A DNA stretch of 64,000 nt. It comes from Littorina saxatilis. Its lineage: Eukaryota; Mollusca; Gastropoda; Littorinimorpha; Littorinidae. Location of the stretch: positions 24,998,722-25,062,721 of the forward strand of contig NC_090261.1 in assembly GCF_037325665.1 (NCBI RefSeq), read 5' to 3'. This document shows positions 43,601 to 54,884 of this stretch, in pieces; position 1 is the first letter of the stretch; each line of letters opens with the position of its first letter. The notes beneath the pieces are model-generated. The model saw only the letters and a list, made by a program, of their open reading frames with translations. It had not been told where the DNA came from and searched no databases. The position numbers and the translations under genes were made by a program.

Positions 43601-46600
43601 GATCCCAGGTTCGGCGGAAATTTATTTCAGAGTCAACTTTGTGTGCAGACTCTCTTCGGTGTCCGAACTCCCCCCCCGTGTACACTACATTGGGTGTGCA
43701 CGTTAAAGATCCCACGATTGACAAAAGGGTCTTTCCTGGCAAAATTGCTTTGGCACAGTTAATAATTGTCTACCTATACCCGTGTGACTTGGAATAATAG
43801 GCCGTGAAAGGTAAATATGCGCCGAAATGGCTGCAATTACTGGCCGTATAAAATTTCATCTCACACGGCATCACTGCTGAGCGCCTAGAACTGTACCCAC
43901 GGAATATGCGCGATATAAGCCTCATTGATTGATTGATTGAAGACATGTTATGAACTCCGTTTTTTACTGCGAAATTTTGGCCTGGGAGAAGTCGCCCCAT
44001 CCTAAGTTTCTCTTCACTTACCCGTGAAGTATGCTTGAGGGCTTGACTAGACAACCCGATTGCGCCCATTACACGGCATAAAGAGAGCACCGTTCAACCC
44101 GGCCGATTCCGCGGCTGACGTCACGCGTCCAAGGGAAGTAATTTTCGAGCGGGCTGCAGTGACTCGGCCAAGAATACAAACTTTCTTCGATTAAAGACAT
44201 TGTAGCATGTCTAAAGTCTTCGGACTTGTGTTATCAAGCTGTCAAAATCACAAAGTAACTTTTAAGTATAGTTTCAGTTACATGATAACTCATTCTAAGG
44301 AACAGATTTTGAGAGCCACAACCCGACAGCTGCCCTTTAATTTGTACACATTAGAAAAAAAAAGTGATTGCCTACCTTCCTACCCTATTTTTTTTGGCTA
44401 TGTTACCTTAACCACACCTATTTCTTTTTTTTGTGCCTAAGTGCTACACACGCATGCTCCGCGGCGGCCAGCATGACCCGTCTCGGTCTTGGTTAGCCGA
44501 GACTATCTGAATGTAGTCTTGGCGATGATTGGTTTGTGGTGTTGATCTTTACTAAATGTTTTATATTGTTTCACGCGACTTGTAGTCCGTGATCTGAGTG
44601 GACCAAATAGGTGAATTGTTATCATTTGGGAATCCTCCATATGCTAAGCTGCTTTGTGAAGTAGTGGTGTACCTCTGCTATTCTAAACAGGCCTCAAAAG
44701 AACTTCTAATGGCAGCTTTCATAACAGAATGTGTCTCCAAAGGGGGTCACTGCCTGCAAAAATGCTCGACTTAAAAAAGGGGGTTACTTTCTAAAAGACA
44801 CATAATTCTGCTCACAGTGCATTTTTGGTGTACAAAGTCTGAAGCAAAACTAACGGCATATGTTTGAAGTGTTGACTCATCGCAAAAGATAAAGTCAATG
44901 CCATGACATCATTGTGCAAATGACGTAATGGTTGTGGTATGTAATGAAAAAAAGAAAATCTATATGTTCTGTTCTTTTTCAGTTTTATTTAAGTCCCTAC
45001 AAAACACTGATAAAGGAATCTTGTGCTGTCACATGTTTATACATCAATTATGACTAAAAGTATGAAGAATTTTGAAAGTCTGACCAAAGCGTTTCCACAG
45101 AACCGCCACTTCTTTAAAGCAACCGTTTGGTTAGAATCATATGCCCAAAGTTTGGAATTTTAATGAAAACTTGTTTTCACACAAAAAATAAGTTAAGAAG
45201 TGTTTAGAGAGAAAATAATATGTTTATAACTTTATGTAATAATGGTCAACTTGTTGCATGAGCTTTAGATTCTTCTGGTTCCTTTGCTATTTAAGCCAGA
45301 GATGGGACGGAAGTTTGGTTCAAAATCGTGTTTTGGGTTCTCAGCTTTATTAGGTAACACCATATTATAATCGTTGTGTAATGTCATTTTGTCGTTGTCA
45401 ACCTCTTTCTTGCAATAAAATGATTATTTTCATAATATGTTATAAACATTCGACACCATTTTGAAATATGTTGACACTGTTTTCTTAGAATCATTTTTTT
45501 AAGCATCAGTGCCGTCATTGGGACATATTCCATCTTCTAGACTAACTGTCCAATCTTCTTGCTCTCTTTTGTATTTTCACCAGAAATAGTATCTTTGTGC
45601 TGTAAAAGAGAAACATTTTACGTATTACTCAGGAATGATTTTTAGAAATCTGTCAAAGTACAAAAACTTGCCTTTTTCCTGAGAGTTAATTTGTGCTTAT
45701 AATATCCACCAAAAAATCAAATCTGTTCCTAAATTTGAAAACTTTGCTCTGATGTTGCATCCAGGGACCTTGTTAGAATAAAACAAACATTCTACAAAGT
45801 TCTCTCTTTATTTTTCTGGAACTGGAAGAAGGATCGGTCCCAAAAACTACATGTGTAATCAAAAAAAGTCACAACAAACTTCCATTTTGACCAATAATTC
45901 ATACTAATATCACTTTTAAATTTAAGGACAGAGAACATTTCTTTCTGAAGATGTTCATCAAGAACCTTGAAACAAAACTTAATTTCCGTGCAATGTCTGA
46001 GCTGTTGTTTTGTCCTTTAGTTAAGCTATATTTAAGAGTCCAGTAAAAACAGAAGTGTGTGTGAAAAAGTGAGAGATAGAGAGATAAAACATAATTCCTA
46101 ATTCGTAACGTTGTAACAATAGGAAGGAAATAAGAAAACGTAGTGTACACTTTTGCTAGCAAACAAAGAAGGGCTAATATACTTGGGTTTTTTCTTTCTC
46201 TTTAAAGTGTGTTTTCAATTTGGCAGTTGTCATCCATCATAATACATTGTTATAAACAATATCACAGTTTGTATAGGGAATATGACACTCGCTTGTTGTT
46301 CGGAATGATCTAAATGCTGTTATGATACTACATGGTGGAACTTAAAGGGTGGCGCGTATTAAATAGCTATTTTTATTTCAATCCTATTTTTGTCATTCAA
46401 ATTGTATTTTAATGTTCATACAAATTGTAGAAAACCGCTAGAAAATGACGAGTACATCAATTTCGAGCTATAGGACAATAAAGTAATGAAAATGGGAAAA
46501 CATTGAGAAACAAATGACAGACGCCAATTGGTGGCGGGAAAACGGCGTTTTTGCAAGCGAAGCTTTAAAGAAAGGCTGTTCAACTGAAAACTGCTCGTTG

Positions 46601-49600
46601 TGTGCATAAATGTATGTATATTGAGAGAGAGTTTGAAAAACTCGCAGTATACTGTATATTTGTTTGCAAAGGATTTATAAGTTTTGTGAATGGTAAATGC
46701 CCTCTGCTAAAGTCCCTTCCGCGAAAACACCCAGTGCATTCCGCTAGTCTGGTCGCAAAATAATTGTCTCCCATTTTGGTTGACTGACTCGCGGGTTAGT
46801 GATCCAATGTCAATCAAACTAATTTTCTCTTCAATGCTACTTAAAGCACTCTGCCTAACACTTTAATATAAATCTGGAGACAAAAAAACTAAAATTTTAG
46901 AGCAAAACGGAAATGGGTACATCTTGTATGCATTTTTTCTTTTTTTATAAACTTGGCCAAAAATGTATTGCAACAGATTTTGCACCCAAATTAAAGCGTT
47001 AATTCCCGTGTCATTTCATCCAAACTTTATATGCCAGTGAAGGTCGTTTACTTGACTATCTGTATCGCCTTTTGGTTTACGAGGGCTGTTCCATTATTAT
47101 TTAGAATCCAGGCTCCTGGCAATGTGGTGTTAAATACAAAATCATGCCGTCAAATGATAGACTATCGTGAGGCTTGACACAAAAAATGAAGTTTTCTTTC
47201 TTTATTTGGTGTTTAACGTCGTTTTCAACCGTTTAAGGTTATATCGCGACGGGATTCTTAATGATGCAAGTATTGATCGCAAACGCGGTCAAAACAGGAG
47301 GTTTTTTTTGTCATTTGTAGGGGTATTATGACAAGCTCTGTATTTCAACAATGAATTAGTGGATTGCTTTGAAAATGTTAGAATAACATACTCGAGACGT
47401 ACTTTGAGCAAACTTTGGGATCGTTGCATGTATCTGTTCAGATTTTATGCAATGTTATGGAAAAACGTTTTAAACTCATCATTGGATTGTTCCCCTGCCC
47501 CTGGATCCAACAAAACCATGACTTTGCATGTCCACAGATAAATGATTGATACAGATAATGTCGAAGTCTCATTTGCGTGTAACCACTGGCGTGAATTTGC
47601 AAGTCATGCAAACACATGAGAGAAACAAATAAACGTTCACGCTGTTTCGCACTGAGACCAGTTATATTACAGCGGCATGCCTCTCAAAACATGCTGCAGT
47701 CACGCTTGGCTGGACATCGCTGTGGCACCATCATCATCCCTAAAGTATCAAGCGTCTTTACATGCCTAGCAATCTTTCTTCCGTGCTTGTACGCATCTAA
47801 CACTTTTTCATTGCGTGTATCAATCATTTGTCTAAAGACATGTGAAGTCATGATTGTTTTGGACGCAAGTGAGCAATCCGATGACGAGTTTAAAAACATG
47901 TTTCAAAACATTGCGTCATCTGAATAAATATGTGTAACGATCCCTACTTTTGCTCGAAGTACATCTAGTAGGTTGGTAAAATATTCGTGAAGTTTCAAAG
48001 CAATCCACAAAGTTATTGCTGAAATAGATCGCTGTTCGTCAAAATAACTCTAAACAAAAAAAAAGAATCCCGTGTTTGACCGCTCGTGCGATCGACACTT
48101 GCATCAGTAGGTATAGCATAGGACACGCAATACGCAAGCTAGCTAAACAAAACAACCTTTTCTGGGTAGATAATTCATTTGGCTTTCTTCTCGTATGAAA
48201 ACGTTTCAAAGAATTGTCTATTGTGATTTTTTTTCGATTTTTAATTGGGCCCTTCCATTTTTGTCCAGTCGATTTTGAGGGTATCCTTAATTGAGCGGCG
48301 GTCACGTCATACCTGTAAACGAAATCTGTAATCCGAAAGGTGATCCAGATGGTCAAGAGAACGGCCTTTACTGGCATATAAAGTTTGGATGAAATGACAC
48401 GGGAAATAATGCTTTAATTTGGGTGCGAAATCTGTTGCAATCATTTTTTTTACCAAGTTTATGAAAGCTATGAAGAGGGTCAGCATCTAATGTTGTAAGA
48501 TTTAGGCAATATCTGTGTCTTTTCGAAATCAGCATACAACAAAGTATATATGTGAGTATGACAAACTAAATTATCTGATGATTAAACACGATTGTATGGC
48601 AAACGTTTCTCCAGCTTTGGAACGTATCCCTTGATTTGTATTGACGTCACCCCCCGCGGGTTAGGGGGAGTCCCATATTGGTTGGGACGAGAAAGAATTT
48701 ACCCGATGCTACCCAGCATGTCGTAAGAGGCGACTAACGGTTATGTTTCTCCTTTTACCCTTGTTAAGTGTTTCTTGTTCAGAATATAGTCAATGTTTGT
48801 AAAGATTTTAGTCAAGCAGTACATATGTAAGAAATGTTAAGTCCTTTGTACTGGAAACTTGCATTCTCCCAGTAAGGTCATATATTGTACTACGTTGCAA
48901 GCCCCTGGAGCAATTTTTTTATTAGTGCTTTTGTGAACAAGAAACAATTAACAAGTGGCTCTATCCCATCTCCCCCCTTTCCCCTATCCCATCTCCCCCC
49001 TTTCCCCGTCGCGATATAACCTTGAATGGTTGAAAACGACGTTCAACACCAAATAAAGAAAGAAAGAAAGAAAGTATTGACGTCAAGCCTGTGACGTCAT
49101 TTGTAAGATGTACGTAAAACTACGTTGATGCCTTTTTGTTTACATCAAGGACTAGTAGTAGTCCTTGGTTTACATGTATTTGCGGGTTTTCTGTGATCAA
49201 AAATAACTTTAAACTGAAATTGTAGTCGCAAAAGTAACAGAGTTATTCCAGTTTTAAAGACTATACCCCCATTTTTTAAGACCATACCAGGCACTAACAT
49301 GACATCATTCAATGAAAGAATTGCACATGATGGCTGCCATTACAATAACTAGAAATACCCAAACCTAACACATGAACGGTTAAACTTGATAAAAACAGCA
49401 GAATTAAAGAGGATTCTTTTTGATAACACTTTTTCGTTAAGATCACGGACTATTGTTTTCTAGTATTTTCTGCAAGTTAGTACATGTATGTATACATATA
49501 TCTGGCATTTATTTTGTAAAACTTAACACAAATGCACATAGACATACACATTCAAACACTGACAAGTACTGTGAAACTGATTCCTCCATGAGAATAATTA

Positions 49601-52600
49601 ACTAGCGAACTAGACTCGAGACTCAAAATGTTGCTGTCCTTAGGCCAAAAAAAAAAAATGGTCTGTTTCTGGTAACATGGCTAAAAAAAATAGGGTCGGT
49701 AGGTCGGGATTTTTTTTTTATTTTTTTTTTATTTTTTATTTATTTTTTTTTTTAACCCCAAATGTAGACCAATAAAACTAACTTTAAAAATCGCGCAAAG
49801 AGACTGGATTCACTATACATAGAGACAAGACACTCAACACATTTACAAATCGTCAGCGGACTTTCGTTTTCACACGTTTTTGTTGTTCATTTTCTCACCC
49901 TGTCCTTTACCACCAAAAAAAAAAAAAAAAAAATTGGAGTTTGGAAAAAAAAGTTTAGGGTCGGCGCCGAAATTTAGGGTCGGTCGGGTGACCAGAAACA
50001 GACAATTTTTTTTTTTTTGGCCTTATTAAAACAAGGAAAATTGCTATGCAGTGTCAGGGGGTTACAGACATAAAATACATCACACAACTTCAACTACATA
50101 GTGATGCCTCAGACAGAGTTGGAGAGCCATCCCTAAGACTGCAACTTTGTGTTCAGAAATCTTGTATAGGGTTATCTATTATAAACCTCAGAGCTCTTAT
50201 TTATTTTCATAAAAAAGTGATCTTTTGCACAATAAACTTTGAGCTTAAAATGCTTACAGGTTAATGACATCTAATACAAGTGCTTTTGTATAAATGGTTT
50301 ATATTTTATTCTATTCAGGCTAATGCTGATTATTTATCATTTTATTTTTCAGTGGAGCATGAGGGTACAAGCCCAAGGTAAGTCATTGTCTGGACATCAT
50401 CAATGTACATAGTTTTTGTTGAGCACCATATACATTTATTGTTTTTAACTTTTGTTTAAAAAATGCAAAGCTGTCAAAAGGTATTATGAGAAGACTAATG
50501 AAAGGATGCAAATACAGTCAAACCTGCCCTTGCGACTACCTCTCAAAAGTGCCACCTGCGCAAAACAACCACCCCCCAATTGTCTAAAAATTAGTTTTTC
50601 TTCTGCAATTTAAATAAAGTCAGTTTTTCTCTAAATGCTTTCAGATTGATCTGGAATACACACACACGCATATTACACACTTGCGAAAGGAACATTTTCC
50701 CCAGTGACACAATAGGCCAGTCACCAGCAGTAGCAAGGGGGGGGGGGGGGGGGGTCACAAACATATGTGAACAGGAAACACCTGTGGATTATTTGTCCCC
50801 CTAAAAGCAGGGGTAATCACTCTTTCATGACCCATACAAACCCGACAGTTATTTCTGAACACTGTCTATTACAGGTATTGTATTTGTCATTTATTTTGCC
50901 TCTCAGCTTACTTAAAAATTCAATCTGTTATTTAATGAGGCAGTGTTCTCAAGTTTTGTATTACTAATTGGTATCATTTGTCGTTTGTTATGCATGTGGA
51001 TTTGACAGTATGCTTGCCATTTAAGGGGTTTTTACGTGATCAACAGACTAATAAGTTCAAAGATTTATTTATTTTATCATTGTTGCATATATATTTTTCA
51101 TTCTGTGCACATACACAGACTTTTTGTGTGTGTGCTGTGTCCTTGCTGAAGTTATTAGCTTTGTTTTTTTGTTGGTTTGTTTCAGTTCCATAAATTGGAA
51201 CAACAAATCATGAAGGTCTTTTCTGACGAAGAGGTGGAAATCGTAAGTTTGCTTGCTCCTTCTTTTAATTATGTGCACATCACTTTTTCCATTTTATTTG
51301 TGAACAGTTTTAGTTCTAATCAGTGGGCGCAGTGGCGTGGTGGTAAGACGTCGGCCTCCTAATCGGGAGGTCGTGAGTTCGAATCCCGGTCGCTGCCGCC
51401 CGGTGGGTTAAAAGAGGAGATTTTTCCGATCTCCCAGGTCAACTTATGTGCAGACCTGCTAGTGACTTAACTCCCTTCGTGTGTACACGCAAGCACAAGA
51501 CCAAGTGCACACGGAAAAGATCCTGTAATCCATGTCGGAGTTCGGTGGGTTATGGAAACACGAAAATACCCAGCATGCCTACTCAGCGAAAGCGGAGTGA
51601 GCTGACTATGCTCTCAGAGTATAGTGTGGGGAACCCAAATGGGCAAACGAGCTCACACCTAACCAGAAAATTCTGGAACGCTGAAGAAGAAGTTCTTATC
51701 ATATGAAAATATTTCATCAAGTTATTAATTGGTTAGAAAGATGTAAAAACCAACCATCGCCCACATTTGCATTGCATTGCATGGGTACAGGGGACATTTT
51801 ACAACCATATAGGCCTAGTGCATTGATTTCTAGCAGTCAGCAACTGGCTTTTCCTTGATTGAGTGGGTCTTCTTAAAGCTGGTTCCGTCATTGACCGAGA
51901 GCGACTCTTTAGCCCTTTCCTCCCATCAAAGAATAATGGGAGAAAAGAAAAGAATGAAACTCCAAACCAAGTTTGTGAGAAAATAGTTATCTCCCTTGTT
52001 GGTGGCATACTCAAAACTTCGGTACATTCAAGACAAAACTTTAAGTAGGAGACGATCATATAAATGTAGATGTATCAGCGTTACTATAGTACTTCTGCAT
52101 AATTGCTGTTTTCCCCTCTGAAGAGAAAGATAACATCCTTTTTTATTTAAAGGGATAAAATGGACCAAAACACTGTGTCTTATTGCTCCAAGAGCTTTAC
52201 TGTTCATGTAGGGGGTTGTAAATATGTCACCACACACCAGGAATATCTTAAGTGCTTGAGCACTCGGTTATTCAAATTTAAAACGGTTGTGTTTGAGTGC
52301 CTTTTCGAGACAGGGATTTTCAGAATTACAGAAAGGTTCATCGAAACAGAGAGAGAATGATGACAGTATCGGAAATGTTCTTTCCACAGAAAGTTATTAC
52401 TCATTATAAACAACTTTATCTCTTGCGGAGGATAAAACACTCACTGTCCTGGGAAATGTTATTGCTCAGCCTTGAAAGTGGCGAGTAGAAACATGTAACT
52501 GGCGAGTAGAATTGTTCATCTACTCGCCAAATGCGAGTAAAGTTGCTGAAACAAATCGTCTGTCTAGTACATTTTGAGAAGCACTTTGTGGACTTTCAGG

Positions 52601-53034
52601 GCTGTTGCTGAGGATATATAACTAACCTAAAACTGCTTGTGTGAATAGCTGTATTCAAACTGCAGTCTGCAGTTGTGAAATTGTGGAGATCCCAGCAGTT
52701 CCCTGGCTTGTTGTATTTTTTGCATGACTGCATATTATTTGGCACAAAGGGATTCGGTCTTCCATGAAGGAGGTAACTTGCATAATGTATAGGTGTGAAA
52801 AGAAGCTTACACAGAGCTGACTGCTTGTGAAATGAACACACGGGGAATAAGCGTCACTCAGTGGCCATCAAGCATGCTTGTTTGCCTGGATGTACAGTGT
52901 ACTCTTATCAGACTTGACTCAATGGACAATGAACTTCAAGTAAAAGTCAGTCGTTAAAGTCATGTTTTAAATGCAATTCATAGCTTGTTACTGCCTACTT
53001 GTGACCCTGTTTATGTCAACACACAAGCACGCAT

Positions 53035-53072
<38 letters not shown>

Positions 53073-54013
53073 TTTAGAAGGACAATGGGAAGAGGTGGAG
53101 TGACAAGCAACCTGCCTGAAAGAATTTATTGTAACAACAATTTTTAAAAATGTATTTCATTTCAGTTTTTAAAAAAATTGCCTTTCAGAAAAGACCACAA
53201 AATCTCTTTTGAGAAAAAGTTTTCTTTGTGAATCAGTGGAACTCCCCTTTAGAATAAGCCCCCCTGACATCACCCTTTTTCAGATTTTCTGTTCAGAACC
53301 TGTACCTCCAGTTTATTACTCTCTTCTTTTTAAGACCTTATTTTCCCAGACTTTTTTTTAGGTCTTTAAAGTTGGAATCTAATATAAATTATTAACCAGT
53401 AAAATGAGATGCCTTGACTCTCCCATATTCATGTACCTGCCTACTTCACTTGTGATTATTTTGCAGACCAGCGAGGGGACTCCCCAGTCCACTGGTTGGT
53501 TTGAGGTCCAAATCGTTGGAGGCAAGCTGCTTCATTCCAAAAAGGTATGTTTCACTCTACATAATATCCTGATAATTTAAAAGCAATCCTCATAGTCATT
53601 ACTCACATCAGAGTGTTTGTGTGTTATTTTTGTAATTTAAATTGATGCAAAATCCTCTCATTTTTGACAACTAACAAAACTATTACCTGCCTCAGTCACA
53701 GGAGAATTTGGCATGATAGCCATTCAAAATTACTTATTTTGAATGAATAATTGAGACAAATACAACATCTTTATGATTTGATCTGTGTGAGAATCATTGT
53801 GTCTGTTCAGCATGAAGATAACTGCATTAACACAACCTACATGTACTTGTGTGATCAGATTGGAGATAGCTACATCAGCACACCACACTGATGTTTTCAT
53901 CTGTGCAAGAGTAAATGGGTGTTTTGTGTCTTCAGAATGGAGATGGCTACGTCGACAGTGATGCCAAGGTGCAGAAGATCATCAACGGCATCAAGGAAGC
54001 TCTTGCCTCATAA
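40585..54013 (+). CDS. SELENOW: Selenoprotein W (selenocysteine-containing)
   Basis: Five coding exons (40585-40613, 50353-50377, 51186-51242, 53467-53544, 53936-54013) encode 88 residues plus TAA, the usual SelW length. The protein starts MAVKVHVVYC. Exon 2 reads GA-UGA-GYKPK in frame, so the redox motif is C-G-A-U with selenocysteine from the TGA at 50360-50362. Then follow FHKLEQQIMKVFSDEEVEI, SEGTPQSTGWFEV, GGKLLHSKKNGDGYVD and a C-terminal helix ending IKEALAS. These match the SelW/Rdx family (small thioredoxin-like fold; EGTPQ, GxFEV and HSKK-GDGYVD motifs). The family is linked to cytosolic thiol redox regulation. A SECIS hairpin lies in the 3' UTR. Frame-only annotation would stop at the UGA and mis-call the gene. 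A second first exon lies at 41039. Intron 1 is 9.7 kb and full of transposons. Confidence 0.95.
41039..41067 (+). CDS. SELENOW: SELENOW exon 1, copy B (duplicate)
   Basis: Same sequence as copy A with one coding difference: GTA to ATA, so MAVKIHVVY(C), a conservative Val-to-Ile change. ATG context and donor gtaaga are intact, so it could serve as an alternative first exon. If it is not an assembly artefact it would have its own upstream region. Confidence 0.75.
41886..42419. mobile_element. MITE, CAGTGGACGCCGCTTAATA ends, TA target
   Basis: Ends CAGTGGACGCCGCTTAATAA and the near-complement ttattaagcggcgaccactg. TA on both sides (41884-41885, 42420-42421). The flanks rejoin to ctttggTAttgcatttt, exactly the family-2 sequence at this point. 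Confidence 0.9.
42673..44337. mobile_element. 1665-bp element with 19-bp TIRs, TA target
   Basis: Inverted ends AAGGGCAGCTGTCGGGTTG; TA at 42671-42672 and 44338-44339. The uninterrupted MITE at 39347 gives the empty site (aagtaggtttaattt), confirming a TA duplication and a Tc1/mariner-like insertion. Contains a SINE. No transposase recognised. Confidence 0.9.
43534..43938 (+). repeat. tRNA-derived SINE with ATTG tail
   Basis: Head gcggggatatagctcagttg (A box) and GTGAGTTCGATCCC (B box), then the block acgttaaagatcccacgatt gacaaaagggtctttcctgg, shared with the 61850 SINE and recalling the conserved middle domain of some molluscan SINEs. (GATT)n tail; gaagac flanks both sides. Confidence 0.88.
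44584..46946 (+). other. SELENOW intron 1, middle
   Basis: AT-rich sequence with no gene, TIR pair or SINE that I can define. Confidence 0.5.
46947..48462. mobile_element. 1.5-kb fold-back element (near-complete palindrome)
   Basis: The ends ataaacttgg... and ...ccaagtttat continue as inverted arms: aacagattttgcacccaaat against atttgggtgcgaaatctgtt, tcatccaaactttatatgcc against ggcatataaagtttggatga, gtggattgctttgaaa against tttcaaagcaatccac, and more up to the centre near 47700. A minus-strand SINE family-1 tail (47196-47250) is inserted in the left arm. No coding capacity recognised. Confidence 0.85.
48650..49074 (+). repeat. SINE family 1, full-length copy
   Basis: ccccccgcgggttagggggag to gttcaacaccaaataaagaa plus (gaaa)n, between copies of gtattgacgtca (48638-48649 and 49074-49085; the first g may belong to the tail). 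It contains a duplicated segment ctatcccatctccccccttt. Young, judged by the intact duplication. Confidence 0.9.
49640..50025. mobile_element. MITE with TAAGGCCAAAA ends
   Basis: Left taggccaaaaaaaaaaaatg gtctgtttctggtaac and right ggtgaccagaaacagac...ttttggccttat are inverted. Interior is A/T runs with gggtcggtaggtcggg. It resembles the 39347 family in layout (AAGGCC border, CGACC motif). Confidence 0.75.
50353..50377 (+). CDS. SELENOW: SELENOW exon 2 with Sec codon
   Basis: 25 nt between ttttcag and gtaagt: T, GGA, GCA, TGA, GGG, TAC, AAG, CCC, AAG. Read after exon 1 this gives C-G-A-U-G-Y-K-P-K. The TGA at 50360-50362 is the selenocysteine codon. Confidence 0.95.
51186..51242 (+). CDS. SELENOW: SELENOW exon 3
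   Basis: 57 nt, phase 0: FHKLEQQIMKVFSDEEVEI, the first helix and following strand of the SelW fold. Acceptor tttgtttcag, donor gtaagt. A SINE sits 80 bp downstream. Confidence 0.95.
51323..51690 (+). repeat. tRNA-derived SINE in SELENOW intron 3
   Basis: Head gtgggcgcagtggcgtggtg (A box) and GTGAGTTCGAATCCC (B box); ends ctgaagaagaag. Direct repeat agttctaatca / agttcttatca (51312-51322, 51691-51701). Shares its middle part with the minus-strand SINE at 13696. Confidence 0.9.
53234..53375. mobile_element. CAGTGGAAC MITE, degraded copy
   Basis: cagtggaactcccctttaga with internal cagattttctgttcagaacc as in the 25222 and 35130 copies; right end eroded. In SELENOW intron 4. Confidence 0.5.
53467..53544 (+). 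CDS. SELENOW: SELENOW exon 4
   Basis: 78 nt, phase 0: TSEGTPQSTGWFEVQIVGGK then LLHSKK. EGTPQxTGxFEV is the family signature, including the cis-Pro-containing TPQ loop near the redox motif. Confidence 0.96.
53936..54013 (+). CDS. SELENOW: SELENOW terminal coding exon
   Basis: 78 nt: NGDGYVDSDAKVQKIINGIK, EALAS and stop TAA (54011-54013). The DGYVD-x-x-x-K motif and closing helix match the SelW C-terminus. Confidence 0.96.
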   Translation, partial: NGDGYVDSDAKVQKIINGIKEALAS

Positions 54014-54443
54014 AATGGTGCTCTCTTTTTTTGCCATGGACTGATAAGTGGAAGGTGAGATTTGTTTCCACATTTAAAGTGCTGGTAGGTTTTGTCAGTG
54101 CTGATTTTGATTGTTCTTGGGTTTTGATGTAAAGTTTTTAGTCAAGTCTATTTGCATGTATTTTTTTTTTATTCATGCGTGTGTGTACTCTCATGTGAGT
54201 TTATAATATCATGTGTGTGTATTCTCGTGTGTGTCTAGTCATATGTGTGTGTAATCTCATGTATTTGTGTAATCTCATGTTTGTGAGTAAAGGCATCATG
54301 TGTGTGAAATCTCGTATGTTTGAAATGTATTCTCATGTATGAGTGTTAGATCCTGGATGCAATGGAGCTCATGGGTAACTAACACATGTTGACATATATT
54401 GTTTTCCTTTCAAAGGATTGAGACTGGATCAGAGTGGTGGATA

Positions 54444-54515
54444 CCAGCGCACGTGTGAGGAGTTTCACTGAAAGTACCCCGTGTACATGGTGAAGGTCTG
54501 ATGGTCAGCGCGTGG
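54444..54515 (+). promoter_or_regulatory. SECIS element (form 2) for SELENOW
   Basis: Folded by eye. The non-Watson-Crick core is GTGA (54455-54458) facing TGAT (54499-54502), giving the tandem G.A/A.G pairs and a U.U pair; the allowed first base is A or G. Helix II pairs 54459-54468 with 54490-54499, ten pairs with one G.G mismatch. AAA (54471-54473) sits unpaired 12 nt after the core, where the conserved AA belongs. A further mini-stem GTAC/GTAC (54474-54477 with 54483-54486) closes a 5-nt loop, which makes it form 2. Helix I below the core pairs CCA..CGC (54444-54450) with GCGTGG (54510-54515). SECIS elements recruit SBP2 and the Sec-specific elongation factor so that UGA is read as Sec. 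Confidence 0.85.
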
Positions 54516-54862
54516 TGCCCACCCCCAGACGTCCACTCTTCATCCCTTTCATTGTCATGTCTAGGCCCTGTGTCCTCTCTGACTTACTCCCTTGTTTATT
54601 TTGCTACACTTATTGTGTATGGAAGAGCTCTGCTTCTTGAAATTGCTGTCTGTAGATTGTGCTGTTTGGGAAGGAATAAGGAGTGTGTTTCTTGTAGTAA
54701 TGTTACCATTGTAAAAGAATTTTCCAAATGAATTTGATTTTAATGTTATTGAATTATATGTGACTTTGAACACAGTTTTGAATGTCTTTGACTGAATAGA
54801 ATCCATAAGTGTTCAAGTCTCAGGAACAACAGCTTTATACCAGCGTATGCACCATTCTTTAA

Positions 54863-54868
54863 AATAAA
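54863..54868 (+). promoter_or_regulatory. Candidate poly(A) signal, SELENOW
   Basis: AATAAA 350 bp after the SECIS and about 850 bp after the stop; a later AATAAA near 55230 could extend the UTR. Confidence 0.5.
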
Positions 54869-54884
54869 TTGTTCAATGTAAAGT

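Larger units (their letters stand above)
42487..44440. mobile_element. GGTGTGGTTACGG MITE, second copy, interrupted
   Basis: Same ends as the 39347 element; about 290 bp of its own sequence are split by the 1665-bp element at 42673-44337. Confidence 0.8.
41570..44583 (+). repeat. Repeat family 2, copy 3, host of three nested insertions
   Basis: Begins ttagtcaagttttgactcaa and ends in a degraded aaatgttttatattgtttca cgcgacttg. It is interrupted by a TA-target MITE (41886-42419) and by the GGTGTGGTTACGG element (42487-44440), which in turn contains two more insertions. Confidence 0.75.
54014..54880 (+). other. SELENOW: SELENOW 3' UTR with an internal intron
   Basis: The exon continues past the stop to 54054. 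A probable UTR intron spans 54055-54415 (gtgaga to tttcaaag) and holds degenerate CTCATGTGTGTG-type tandem repeats (54170-54350). The second UTR exon carries the SECIS and an AATAAA at 54863-54868. An intron after a stop would normally expose a message to nonsense-mediated decay, but here only about 41 nt precede the junction. Confidence 0.6.

Noticed and set aside
43534-43610. tRNA-like sequences (also near 51323, 13990-14065 and 61860) as functional tRNA genes
   Set aside because: A and B boxes are present but cloverleaf pairing is broken and each runs into a SINE body with target duplications.
46947-48462. Frames of 60-112 codons in the palindrome as a transposase
   Set aside because: Scattered, short, and mirrored on both arms; no catalytic motif.
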